From Balanoglossus misakiensis (Eukaryota > Hemichordata), in the NCBI GenBank assembly GCA_040954595.2, contig CM082595.2, positions 8,804,001 through 8,868,000 on the forward strand: a stretch of DNA of 64,000 nucleotides, given 5' to 3'. The notes beneath the pieces are model-generated. The model saw only the letters and a program-made list of their open reading frames with translations. It ran no database searches and was not told the DNA's origin. The stretch's first letter is position 1; every line of letters starts with the position of its first letter. Position numbers and translations under genes: made by a program. Positions 13,217 through 25,459 of the stretch are shown one piece after another.

Positions 13217-15605
13217 AATAATAATAATTCTTTATTTCAGACTTTAAAAAAAGTCCATATACCCAAAACAGAGAAGAAAAAAAACAATAATAAAAATCTG
13301 AAACTGAGACACACACACAAAAAAACTTACATGATATACAATTGCTTTCGCCAATGTTTGAAAAAATATGCTGTCAGTCGCTCTATCTGATGAACAGATC
13401 GCATCAAGTAAAACATTAGAAGAATTTTCGAGTCTACGCTTAAAACTGTACATATTGCGTCTAAAAACTTCACCAAGTGACAATACATGTACATGGTTTG
13501 TAGCAAACATACCCGATGCACAGCAAAATGGCGGAAGACCGAGAAGTCTTCTCCAAACATTATTGTACATAGTTTTAAATTTTTTCATCGGTTTAACTTT
13601 AAAGGATGCCCACAAACTGCAACAGTAAATATTACTACAATATGCCAAAAATAAAACTTTCTTCACATCTTGACTACAATGTTGAAAATGTCTCAATAGC
13701 ATGTTTGCTCTTACACAAAATGCTCTTCTCTGTCGTTCAATATCTTCATTATCACAACCATCACAAGATATAACATGGCCCAGATAGGTGTGTACAGGTA
13801 CAAACTTTAAAGTGATGTCATTAAGTTTAACCGAAGGAATTCTTTGAACGCTCATATTCTTCCCATTAAAAAGCATGCACACAGTTTTACTAGAATTATA
13901 AATGATATCATAATCCTTGCCATAAATTTCACAAATTCTAAGAAGACGGCGTAGACCCTTAATACTTGGACTGAGTAGAGTCATGTCGTCAGCGTAACCT
14001 AAAATGTTAGCGCTGACACCACACATGGTACAGCCAACTTTGGCTTTACAGAGTGCATTGATAATATCATCAATGTAGACATTAAAAAGATAGGGAGAGA
14101 GTACTCCCCCTTGTCTTACACCGTTAGAAACACAGTTACCCCACAACACAGTAAACAATTGATTTCTGTACCATTAATATAAAATTCGTACAGCATACAA
14201 GGAAACATTCCTGTCGATGTGCTTGTTAATTATAACCAGTTTAACGTGATTAACTCTGTCAAAAGCTTTTGAAGCATCCAGAAAACAAGTAAACGCTGGT
14301 CTTCCATTGCTGGTGTAGTAGCTAATGATTTCTTTAAATGCAAATAAACACAGGTCAGTTGAATGTTCTCGCTTGAAACCAAATTGTAAATAATGAGAGG
14401 TAAGAAACTCCTCACAACGAGAAAGTAAAATATGCTCAAAAACTTTAGAGAAAACAGTTGCTAGTGCTATCGGCCGGTAGTTACTGGCATCACTACAAAG
14501 CTTAGTTTTATACTTAATAATTGGAACTAAAATAACATTGATAGCCTCAGTTGGCAGGTAACCATGAACAATAATTGCATTAATACAACAAGTCAAAAAG
14601 GGTAAAATAGAGGAGTCTGAGAATTTGAGGTGCTCAGCTAAAATATTGTCAATGCCAGTTGTCTTACCGTCAGGTAACTTATGTATAGCAGAAATTACTT
14701 CGTCTTCAGAAACATACATATCAGAAGAAAATTTAACATACTTCATTTTCTCCTCGATGTCATTTTTACCAGTCTGAGCCTGGACAGAATTCAAAATATC
14801 ACTGAAATGCTTGTGCCACATAATTGCAATTTCACTCTCACCAGTCGCTCCACCTACAGTGTCAGAAAGCGGCGTTTTTCTGCTAGTTTGCTTTCTGACT
14901 TCCTTCCAGAAGTCGTTCTGTTTGTGGCAGCGTAAATTGTCAGCCATCTTGTCAGCCCTATTTTGATTCTCAATCTTTTTACAAGGACGTAAAGCATACT
15001 AAAAACGAGCTCTGGAAGATTTCATGGTTTCAAAAAGCGGGCCTTGTTTAGGTTTACCCACATTAACCCATAATAAAAACATGGAACGGGCATAGTCGTG
15101 ACTTTCTTTTACAAAATCGTTCCAGCCAGGCACAACATGAACTTTCTGGTGAAACTTACGCCTAATGGTATCTTTTGCAGCACAATTCAATGCGTCCACA
15201 ATACTACTATAACAAGTATCAATTGCCTGTAAATGCGAAGGGTCTGTACAGTTCACATTACTGCAGAATAACTCTTCGGATAAATTAATCTTATCAATCT
15301 TGGCCTTGGTACAACCGGTGTAGGCGGATATATTCTGCTGTGACAATTTGTTCCAATCAACTCGAAAATTACATTGCTTGAAGGAACTACTGCTGAAGCT
15401 TTCATCAGCAGAAGTGTTGAAATGAACCTCTATTGAAACAGGAATATGGTCGGAGTCAACAACATTGCAAAGACTCGAAATTGAAAGAACATTGCTATGA
15501 GAAATGTCAGTGGTAACACAGTGGTCAATCCAAACTCAGCGTAATTCAATAAAACGCCCTAACACAGCCTGAACTCCGATAATGTGTTGTCCCAAAATTC
15601 ATTCC
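13217..15605 (-). mobile_element. 5'-truncated CR1/Jockey-group LINE
   Basis: A non-LTR retrotransposon lies on the minus strand. Its 3' end is at the left: an AATAAAG-like signal and a short (ATT)n tail at about 13217-13240. The coding part runs leftwards from the end of an endonuclease domain through reverse transcriptase. The 5' portion (most of the endonuclease and the 5' UTR) is missing, as is usual for LINE copies cut short during target-primed reverse transcription. It sits in the spacer between two satellite arrays of opposite orientation. CR1 versus a related clade (L2, Rex) is not settled by eye. Confidence 0.85.
13244..15602 (-). pseudogene. LINE ORF2: endonuclease C-terminus plus reverse transcriptase
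   Basis: Read on the minus strand this is one continuous frame, broken only by stop codons at about 15536-15538, 14999-15001 and 14174-14176. No frameshift is needed. The first part carries the end of an APE-type endonuclease (WIDHC, later the SDHIPV motif near 15430). A linker with the CR1-like SSRARF segment follows. The RT fingers and palm show NYRPIALATVFSKV, FLDASKAFDRVNH, GVRQGGVLSPYLFN and the catalytic YADD (about 13985-13996). A thumb and C-terminal region run to 13244. In life it would nick target DNA and copy its own RNA there. The low damage suggests a fairly young insertion. Confidence 0.88.
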
Positions 15606-16433
15606 GTGGAAAATAATCACTGGTCTGTATACGTATTTCAGCCGATTTTCCAAGGACTACTGCAACCCGCCAGAAGTGAGTAGCCTGCTAATGAGATCTC
15701 CACAACATAACGTAATGACGGTCAAAGTCCGATGCCCCAGTGTCCGTCCTCAGCCCACCAAAAAAAGCGAAAAAATATTACAAAAATCTTCTTCTCAAAA
15801 TCGACGTGGCCTAGGACCTTGAAATTTGGCACAGGGGATTTTGGCCACATGGTCTACAAAAACGCGAAAAGAATGTACATGCCCCCATTAACGTGCAAAT
15901 TAGGTCAATTTGAAAATTTCGCTCGATTATAGCAACAGAGTCACGTGACTAATTACAAATTCAAATGGCAGGTGCACCAGTACTATGGGCCCCAACCACC
16001 GTGCCAAATTTGGAAGGCGCACCTGCCGGAATTTCAGAGAAAAACGGGCGTAAAAAAACGACTCAAGAAGAAAGAAGACAAACTCCAGCAATAACAGAAG
16101 GGGACCAAGCGCCTGAGGGCTCTTGGTCCCCTAAATATGGGACTAAACTTGACAGATACCCGGAATATTTTCCTATTCAGGATACCTGGTTGCATTTCCC
16201 CCTAAAGGCGTCCTATTGGCGTGGAAATTGTATAACTTGAAATCGTTTGACTGGGTGATAGGTATTAATATCTTATGATGTTATAAAACACTTGGCTCGC
16301 CGAAGGTATGGACCGATTATAGCATCAGTCGTGTCATAAAATCTATATGAACGTTATGGGTCAATAAACTTGATGGTCCAATAAAATTTAATGGTTCGTA
16401 AAACTATTGTGTCCAATGTCTGCAGAGTATACT
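15606..16433. other. Spacer without recognisable gene
   Basis: No convincing coding sequence. The ~91-codon open frame at 15965-16240 has no recognisable domain. The stretch separates the LINE from the start of satellite B and contains one strong hairpin (listed separately). It looks like remnants of unclassified interspersed repeats. Confidence 0.5.
16099..16132. repeat. Perfect 11 bp hairpin
   Basis: AGGGGACCAAG at 16099-16109 pairs perfectly with CTTGGTCCCCT at 16122-16132 around a 12 nt loop. It may be the tip of a small inverted-repeat element or a stem in an RNA from this spacer. There is no evidence of function. Confidence 0.6.
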
Positions 16434-18834
16434 GGCTGTAACGCATGATTTTTTTCAAAAAAGTTAAGAAATTTTGAAATTTCGCAGAGTCGAAAAATTG
16501 TCATTTTTGTACGATTTTCATGAGCTGTAACTCATGATTTTTTTCAAAAAATGACGAAATTTTGAACTTTCGCAATGTGGAAAAATTGTATTTTTTGGAT
16601 GATTTTCATAAGCTATAACGCATGATTTTTTTCAAAAATGTGAAAAAATTTTGAAATTTCGCAAAGTCGAAAAATTATCATTTTTGGACGATTTTCATGA
16701 GCTGTAACTCATGATTTTTTTCAAAAAATGAAGAAATTTTGAACTTTCGCAATGAGGAAAAATTGTACCTTTTGATGATTTTCATAAGCTATAACCCATG
16801 ATTTTTTTCAAAAAGTGAAGAAATTTTGAAATTTCGCAAAGTCTAAAAATAGTCATTTTTGAACGATTTTCTGGACCTATAACCCATTATTTTCTTCAAA
16901 AAATGAAAAAATTTTGAAATTTCGCAAAGTCGAAAATTTTTTTATGTTTGGGTGATTTTCATGACCCATGATTTTTTTCAAAAAATGAAGAAATTTTGAA
17001 CTTTCGCAATGTGGAAAAATTGTCATTTTTGGATGATTTTCATGAGCTATAACGCATGATTTTTTTCTTCAAAAATGTGAAAAAATGTTGAACGTTCGCA
17101 ATGTTGAAAAATTGTCATTTTGGGATGATGTTCACGGGATATAACCCATGATTTTTTTTCAAAAAAGTGAAGAAATTTTGAACTTTCGCAAAGTCTAAAA
17201 ATAGTCATTTTTGGACTATTTTCAGGACCTATAACCCATGATTTTCTGCAGAAAATGATGAAATTTTGAAATTTCGCATAGTCGAATTTTTTTTTATTTT
17301 AGGTGATATTAATGACCCATGATTTTTTCAAAAAAGTGAAGAAATGTTGAAATTTCGCAAAGTCGAAAAATTGTCATTTTTGCATAATCTTCATGAGCTA
17401 TAACCCATTATTTTTTTCTTTTGAAATTTCGCAAAGTAACTCATGATTTTTTCAAAAAATGAAGAAATTTTGAACTTTCGCAAAGACGAAAAATTGTCAT
17501 TTTTAAATGATTTTCATGAGCTATAACGCATGATTTTTTTCTTCAAAAATGTGAAAAAAGATTGAACTTTCGCAAAGTCGAAAAATACACATTTTTGGAC
17601 AATTTTCATGAGCTGTAGCCCAATAAATTTCGAACTTTCGCAAAGTCGATTTTTTTTTATTTTTGGATGATTTTCAAGAGCTCAAACCCATGATTTTTTC
17701 CCAATAATGTGAAGAGATGTTGAACTTTCGCAAAGTCTAAAAGTAGTCATTTTTGGACGATTTTCAGGACCTATAACCCATTATTTTCTTCAAAAAATGA
17801 AGAAATTTTGAACTTTCGCAAAGACGAAAAATTGTCATTTTTGGATGATTTTCATGAGCTATAACGCATGATTTTTTTCTTCAAAAATGTGAAAAAAATG
17901 TTGAACGTTCGCAATGTTGAAAAATTGTCATTTTGGGATGATGTTCATGGGCTATAACCCTTGATTTTTTTTCTTCAAAAATGTGAAGAAATTTTGAACT
18001 TTCGCAAAGATGAAAAATTGTCATTTTTGGGTGATTTTCATGATCTATAACGCATGATTTTTTCCTTAAAAAATGTGAAGAAATTTTGAACTTTCGCAAT
18101 GTGGAAAAATTGTCATTTTTGGATGATTTTCATGATCTATAACCCATGATTTTTTTCTTCAAAACTGTGAAGAAATTTTGAACTTTCGCATAATCGAAAA
18201 ATACTCTTTTTTGGGTGATTTTCATGAGCTGTTACTCATGATTTTTTCAAAAATGAAGAAATTTTGAACTTTCGCAAAGACGAAAAATTGTCATTTTCTG
18301 GATGATTTTCATGAGCTATAACGCATGATTTTTTTCTTCAAAAATGTAAAGAAAATTTGAACTTTCGCAATGTGGAAAAATTGTCATTTATTGATGATTT
18401 GCATTAGCTATAACCCATGATTTTCTTCAAAAATTTGAAGAAAATTTGATAATTCGCAATGTGGAAAAATTGTCATTTTTGGATGATTTTCATTAGCTAT
18501 AACCCATGATTTTTTTCAAAAAAGGGAAGAAATTTTGAACTTTCGCAAAGTCGAAAATTTTTTATTTTCGGACGATTTTCATGAGCTGTAACTCATGATT
18601 TTTTTTAAAAAAATTAAGAAATTTTGAAATTTCGCAAAGTTGAAAAATTGTATTTTTGAGATGATTTTCATAAGCTATAACGCATGATGTTTTTCAAAAA
18701 TGTGAAGAAATTTTGAAATTTCGCAGAGTCAAAAAATTGTCATTTTTGGACGATTTTCATGAGCTGTAACACATGATTTTTTTCAAAAAATGAAGAAATT
18801 TTGAACTTTCGCAATGTGGAAAATTGTATTTTTT
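16434..18834 (-). repeat. Satellite B, left block (inverted relative of satellite A)
   Basis: Tandem ~87-95 bp monomers with the order CATGATTTTTTTCAAAAA, GAAGAAATTTTGAA, TTTCGCAAAGTCGAAAAATT, GTCATTTTTGGA and GATTTTCATGAGCTGTAAC. The reverse complement of this order matches satellite A block for block (TTTTCGACTTTGC, AAAATTTC, TTTTTGAAAAAAATCATG, GAAAATC, CAAAAATGAC). So it is the same superfamily on the opposite strand, with ~10-15 bp extra around the GAGCTGTAAC segment. Monomers here are more diverged from each other than in satellite A. The block is cut at 18834 by a mobile insertion and resumes at 20347. Confidence 0.93.
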
Positions 18835-18871
18835 AGGTCCCATTGGTATAGGCCTATATACCATGGGACCT
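18835..18871. repeat. Terminal palindrome of the inserted element
   Basis: AGGTCCCATTGGTATA and TATATACCATGGGACCT form an almost perfect 37 bp inverted repeat around GGCC at the very start of the element. The copy ending at 57471 keeps a shorter form of the same palindrome, so it belongs to the element. Confidence 0.8.
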
Positions 18872-18892
18872 TATGGGATGGGTTGCGTCTGT

Positions 18893-18944
18893 GTGTATGT
18901 ATGGATGGATGGATGGATGTATGTATGGATGTATGTCTGTATGT
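18893..18944 (+). repeat. GGAT/GTAT microsatellite
   Basis: Runs of ATGGATGG and ATGTATG repeats directly follow the terminal palindrome. The same arrangement, on the other strand, is seen at about 57370-57425, showing that the microsatellite travels with the element. Confidence 0.85.
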
Positions 18945-19429
18945 CCGTCCACATCAAAAACTTGAAAACCGCTGCGCGTATCACCTCAATATATGGTGTG
19001 TAGGTGCAGGCAGGGCTGTAGATGGGACTTTGTCCAAACGAAGTTGCCAGGCCCAAAAATATGCAAATTAGCTGGAAAAATGTGAAATTTATCAAAACTC
19101 TGTAAGTCAACAACTACTCGTCAGATTGCTTTAAAAATTGGTATGCATGTACCTTATGTCAACCTCACATCGACCTGTAAGTGTTAAGTTGATATCACGG
19201 ATGTTTTATTTTTTATGAATTTTTTAAGATTTTTATTAAATTTATACCTTTACTTATACCTCTATGGTTAAGCTATGTCCACGTCTTATTTTGGAATTCT
19301 GGTCTGTGCAATAGTCCTGTACAGTGACTGTCTATTGGTCAGTGAGCACAATGGGGCCAAAATAAAAGGCAAATTTTTGGGCTCACCAGTAACACCTGCT
19401 TAACACATTAATTATGTGCATACCTAATT

Positions 19430-20290
19430 CCGGGCTAACTAACAGGGCTACAGGTTTCGTTCTTGTGGGACATGGACCAGTATAGGGTCAACATTTCTTG
19501 CCCAAATTTTGGGTGACATCAGGTGACCTTTGACCTACTTTCCTTTATCTCGGCATCCAGAGCAGGTACAGACTTGGCGTTTGGAGGGTTGGGACTAAAA
19601 TTGAAAAGCCATAATTGGGGGTCACCTGTGACACCTGCATATCTCATTAATTATGTGCATACCTAATTCCAGGCTAACCAATAAGGCTATAGGTTTGGTT
19701 TTTGTTGAACATGGACCAGTAAAGGATCAACATATCTTGCCCAAATTTTGCATGACCTCAGGTGACCTTTGACCTACTTTACCATATTTTGGCATCCAGA
19801 GCAGGTACAGACTTCGCGTTTGGAGGGTTGGCACTAAATTTGAAAAGCCAAAATTGGGGGTCACCTGTGACACCTGCATATCTCATTAATTATGTGCATA
19901 CCTAATTCCAGGCTAACCAATAAGGCTATAGGTTTGGTTTTTATTGAACATGGACCAGTATAAGGTCAACATTTCTTGCCCAAATTTTGCATGACCTCAG
20001 GTGACCTTTGACCTACTTTATCATATCTTGGCATCCAGAGCAGGTACAGACTTGGCGTTTGGAGGGTTGGGACTAAAATTGAAAAGCCAAAATTGGGGGT
20101 CACCTGTGACACCTGCATATCTCATTAATTATGTGCATACCTAATTCCAGGCTAACCAATAGGGCTATAGGTTTGGTTTTTGTTGAACATGGACCTGTAT
20201 AGGGTCAACATTTCTTGCCCAAATTTTGCATGTCCTCAGGTGACCTTTGACCTACTTTTCTATATCTTGGCATCCATAGCAGATATGCTT
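19430..20290 (+). repeat. 240 bp minisatellite inside the element
   Basis: The phrase GGCTAACCAATAAGGCTATA recurs near 19433, 19672, 19912 and 20152, a period of 240 bp. Each unit also carries CATGGACCAGTA, a CAGGTGACCTTTGACCTACT segment and CATCCAGAGCAGGTACAGAC. A diverged single relative lies at 36819-37030. Confidence 0.9.
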
Positions 20291-23200
20291 ATTGCTATGT
20301 TGCTATGTGCTATGTCCTCAAATGGGACCACAGTGTCCTTGACGCTATTTTTTGATGATTTTCATAAGCTATAACGCATGATTTTTTTCAAAAATGTGAA
20401 GAAATTTTGAAATTTCGCAAAGTCGAAAAATTGTCATTTTTGGACGATTTTCACGAGCTGTAACATGATTTTTTTCAAAAAATGAAGAAATTTTTAACTT
20501 TCGCAATGTGGAAAAATTGTTATTTTTGGGTGATTTTCATGACCCATGATTTTTTTCAGAAAATGAAGACATTTTGAACTTTCGCAAAGACGAAAAATTG
20601 TCATTTTTTGGATGATTTTCATGATCTATAACCCATGATTTTTTTCTTCAAAACTGTGAAGAAATTTTGAACTTTCGCATAATCGAAAAATACTCTTTTT
20701 TGGGTGATTTTCATGAGCTATAACCCATGATTTTTTTCTTCAAAACTGTGAAGAAATGTTGAACTTTCGCAAAGTCAAAAAATACTCCTTTTTGGGTGAT
20801 TTTCATGAGCTGTTACTCATGATTTTTTTTTTAAAATGAAGAAATTTTGAAATTTCGCAAAGTCGAAAATTTGTCATTTTTTGATGATTTTCATAAGCTA
20901 TAACGCATTATTTTTTTTCAAAAATGTGAAGAAATTTTGAAATTTCGCAAAGTCGAAAAATTGTCATTTTTGGACGATTTTCATGAGCTGTAACTCATGA
21001 TTTTTTTCAAAAAATGAAGAAATTTTGAACTTTCGCAATGTGGAAAATTGTATTTTTTTGATGATTTTCATAAGCTATAACGCATGATTTTTTTCAAAAA
21101 TGTGAACAATTTTTGAAATTTCGCAAAGTCTAAAAATAGTCATTTTTGAACGATTTTCTGGACCTATAACCCATTATTTTCTTCAAAAAATGAAGAAATT
21201 TTGAAATTTCGCAAAGATGAAAAATTGTCATTTTTGGATGATTTTCATGATCTATAACGCATGATTTTTTTTTTTAAATGAAGAAATTTTGAAATTTCAC
21301 GAAGTCGAAAAATTATAATTTTTTGATGGTTTTCATGAGCTGTAACGCATGATTTTTTTCAAAAAATGAAGAAATTTTGAAATTTCGCAAAGTCGAAAAA
21401 TTGTCATTTTTGGATGGTTTTCATGATCCATGATTTTTTTCAAAAAATGAAGACATTTTGAACTTTCGCAATGTGGAAAAATTTTCATTTTTTGATGATT
21501 TTCATTAGCTATAACCCATGATTTTTTTCCAAAAAATGAAGAAATTTTGAACTTTCAAAAAGTCAAAAAATTGTAATTTTTTGATGGTCTTCGTGAGCTG
21601 TAACCCATGATTTTTTTTCAAGAAAACGAAGAAATTTTGAACTTTCGCAAAGTCGAAAAGTTTTTATTTTTTGATGATTTTCAAGAGCCAAAACCCATGA
21701 TTTTTTTTCCAAAAATGAGAAGAGATGTTGAACTTGTGCAAAGTCGAAATTTTGTCATTTTGGACAATTTTCATGACCCATGATTTTTTTAAAAAAATGA
21801 AGATATTTTGAACTTTCGCAATATGAAAAAATTGTTATTTTTGGATGATTTTCATGAGCTATAACGCATGATTTTTTTCTTAAAAAATGTGAAAAAATGT
21901 TGAACGTTCGCAATGTTGAAAAATTGTCATTTTGGGATGATGTTCATGGGCTATAACCCTTGATTTTTTTTCTTCAAAAATGTGAAGAAATTTTGAACTT
22001 TCGCAAAGATGAAAAATTGTCATTTTTGGATGATTTTCATGATCTATAACGCATGATTTTTTCCTTAAAAAATTTGAAGAAATTTTGAACTTTCGCAATG
22101 TGGAAAAATTGTCATTTTTGGATGATTTTCATGATCTATAACCCATGATTTTTTTCTTCAAAACTGTGAAGAAATTTTGAACTTTCGCATAATCGAAAAA
22201 TACTCTTTTTTGGGTGATTTTCATGAGCTGTTACTCATGATTTTTTCAAAAATGAAGAAATTTTGAACTTTCGCAAAGACGAAAAATTGTCATTTTCTGG
22301 ATGATTTTAATGAGCTATAACGCATGATTTTTTCCTTCAAAAATGTAAAGAAAATTTGATCTTTCGCAATGTGGAAAAATTGTCATTTTTGGACGATTTT
22401 CATGAGCTGTAACTCGTGATTTTTTTCAAAAAATGAAGAAATTTTGAACGTTCGCAATGTTGAAAAATTGTCTTTTTGGGATGATGTTCATGGGCTATAA
22501 CCCTTGATTTTTTTTCTTCAAAAATGTGAAGAAATTTTGAACTTTCGCAAAGATGAAAAATTGTCATTTTTGATGATTTTCATGATCTATAACGCATGAT
22601 TTTTTTTTAAAAATGAAGAAATTTTGAAATTTCACGAAGTCGAAAAATTATAATTTTTTGATGGTTTTCATGAGCTGTAACGCATGATTTTTTTCAAAAA
22701 ATGAAGAAATTTTGAAATTTCGCAAAGTCGAAAAATTGTCATTTTTGGATGGTTTTCATGATCCATGATTTTTTTCAAAAAATGAAGAAATTTTGAACTT
22801 TCGCAATGTGGAAAAATTTTCATTTTTGGATGATTTTCATTAGCTATAACCCATGATTTTTTTCCAAAAAATGAAGAAATTTTGAACTTTCAAAAAGTCA
22901 AAAAATTGTAATTTTTTGATGGTCTTCATGAGCTGTAACCCATGATTTTTTTCAAGAAAACGAAGAAATTTTGAACTTTCGCAAAGTCGAAAAGTTTTTA
23001 TTTTTTGATGATTTTCAAGAGCCAAAACCCATGATTTTTTTTCCAAAAATGAGAAGAGATGTTGAACTTGTGCAAAGTCGAAATTTTGTCATTTTGGACA
23101 ATTTTCATGACCCATGATTTTTTTCAAAAAATGAAGATATTTTGAACTTTCGCAATGTGGAAAAATTGTCATTTTTGTATGATTTTCATGAGCTATAACG

Positions 23201-24372
23201 CATGATTTTTTCCTTAAAAAATGTGAAAAAATGTTGAACGTTCGCAATGTTGAAAAATTGTCATTTTGGGATGATGTTCATGGGCTATAACCCTTGATTT
23301 TTTTTCTTCAAAAATGTGAAGAAATTTTGAACTTTCGCAAAGATGAAAAATTGTCATTTTTGGATGATTTTCATGATCTATAACGCATGATTTTTTTCTT
23401 CAAAAATGTGAAGAAATTTTGAACTTTCGCAATGTGGAAAAATTGTAATTTTTGATTGATTTTCATGAGCTATAACGCATGATTTTTTTCTTCAAAAATG
23501 TAAAGAAAATTTGAACTTTCTCAATGTGGAAAAATTGTCATTTTTGGATGATTTGCATTAGCTATATCCCATGATTTTCTTCAAAATGTGAAGAAAATTT
23601 GATCTTTCGCAATGTGGAAAAATTGTCATTTTTGGATGATTTTCATGAGCTATAACGCATGATTTTTTTCTTCAAAAATGTAAAGAAAATTTGAACTTTC
23701 GCAATGTGGAAAAATTGTCATTTTCTGATGATTTTCATTAGCTATAACCCATGATTTTTTTCAAAAAAGGGAAGAAATTTTGAACTTTCGCAAAGTCGAA
23801 AAATTGTCATTTTTGGACGATTTTCATGAGCTGTAACTCATGATTTTTTTCAAAAAATGATGAAATTTTGAACTTTCGCAATGTGGAAAAATTGTATTTT
23901 TTTGATGCTTTTCATAAGCTATAACGCATGATTTTTTTCAAAAATGTGAAGAAATTTTGAAATTTCGCAAAGTCGAAAAAATTGTTATGTTTGGGTGATT
24001 TTCATGACCCATGATTTTTTTCAAAAAATGAAGAAATTTTGAACTTTCGCAATGTCGAAAAATTATCATTTTTGGACGATTTTCATGAGCTGTAACATGA
24101 TTTTTGTCAGAAAATGAAGACATTTTGAACTTTCGCAAAGACGAAAAATTGTCATTTTTGGATGATTTTCATGATCTATAACCCATGATTTTTTTCTTCA
24201 AAACTGTGAAGAAATTTTGAACTTTCGCATAATCGAAAAATACTCTTTTTTGGGTGATTTTCATGAGCTATAACCCATGATTTTTTTCTTCAAAACTGTG
24301 AAGAAATGTTGAACTTTCGCAAAGTCAAAAAATACTCCTTTTTGGGTGATTTTCATGAGCTGTTACTCATGA

Positions 24373-25280
24373 TTTTTTTTTTAAAATGAAGAAATTTTGA
24401 ACTTTCGCAGTGTTGAAAAATTGTATTTTTTTGTTGATTTTCATAAGCTATAACCCATGATTTTTTTCAAAAAAGTGAAGAAATTTTGAAATTTCACAAA
24501 GTCTAAAAATAGTCATTTATGAACGATTTTCTGGACCTATAACGCATGATTTTTTTCAAAAAATTAAGAAATTTTGAAATTTCGCAAAGTCGAAAAATTG
24601 TAATTTTTTGATGGTTTTCATGATCTAATACGCATGATTTTTTCCTTCAAAAATGTGAAGAAATTTTGAACTTTCGCAATGTGGAAAAATTGTCATTTTT
24701 GGATGATTTTCAGGAGCTATAACCCGTGATTTTTTTTTTCAAAACTGTGAAGAAATGTTGAACTTTCGCAAAGTCAAAAAATACTCCTTTTTGGGTGATT
24801 TTCATGAGCTGTTACTCATGATTTTTTTTTAAAAAATGAAGAAATTTTGAACTTTCGCAATGTGGAAAAATTGTATTTTTTTGTTGATTTTCATAAGCTA
24901 TAACCCATGATTTTTTTCAAAAAAGTGAAGAAATTTTGAAATTTCACAAAGTCTAAAAATAGTCATTTATGAACGATTTTCTGGACCTATAACGCATGAT
25001 TTTTTTCAAAAAATTAAGAAATTTTGAAATTTCGCAAAGTCGAAAAATTGTAATTTTTTGATGGTTTTCATGATCTAATACGCATGATTTTTTCCTTCAA
25101 AAATGTGAAGAAATTTTGAACTTTCGCAATGTGGAAAAATTGTCATTTTTGGATGATTTTCAGGAGCTATAACCCGTGATTTTTTTTTTCAAAACTGTGA
25201 AGAAATGTTGAACTTTCGCAAAGTCAAAAAATACTCCTTTTTGGGTGATTTTCATGAGCTGTTACTCATGATTTTTTTTT
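24373..25280. repeat. 450 bp tandem duplication in satellite B
   Basis: A marker variant (GTCATTTATGAACGATTTTC) at about 24512 recurs about 450 bp later and a third time near 27271. About five monomers have been duplicated as a block. Confidence 0.75.
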
Positions 25281-25459
25281 AAAAAATGAAGAAATTTTGA
25301 AATTTCGCAAAGTCGAAAAATTGTAATTTTTTGATGGTTTTCATGAGCTGTAACGCATGATTTTTTTTCAAAAAATGAAGAAATTTTGAACTTTCGCAAT
25401 GTGGAAAAATAGTATTTTTTTGTTGATTTTCATAAGCCATGATTTTTTTCAAAAAAGTG

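Larger units (their letters stand above)
18835..20346 (+). mobile_element. 1512 bp non-autonomous element with 7 bp target duplication
   Basis: The element begins AGGTCCCATTGG and ends GTGTCCTTGACGCT. The satellite on both sides carries the same 7 bp, ATTTTTT (18828-18834 and 20347-20353), and the satellite sequence is continuous if the insert is removed. Inside are a 37 bp palindrome at the start, a GGAT/GTAT microsatellite, and about four copies of a 240 bp unit. No transposase frame is visible. A 283 bp deleted copy lies at 57189-57471 on the other strand, and a related terminus is near 46010-46045. The superfamily is unknown. The mixture of terminal hairpin, microsatellite and minisatellite recalls Helentron-type non-autonomous elements, but a clean 7 bp duplication argues against that. 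Confidence 0.85.

Noticed and set aside
13145-14935. Plus-strand frames opposite the LINE
   Set aside because: They are antisense to a clear reverse transcriptase frame and have no domain.
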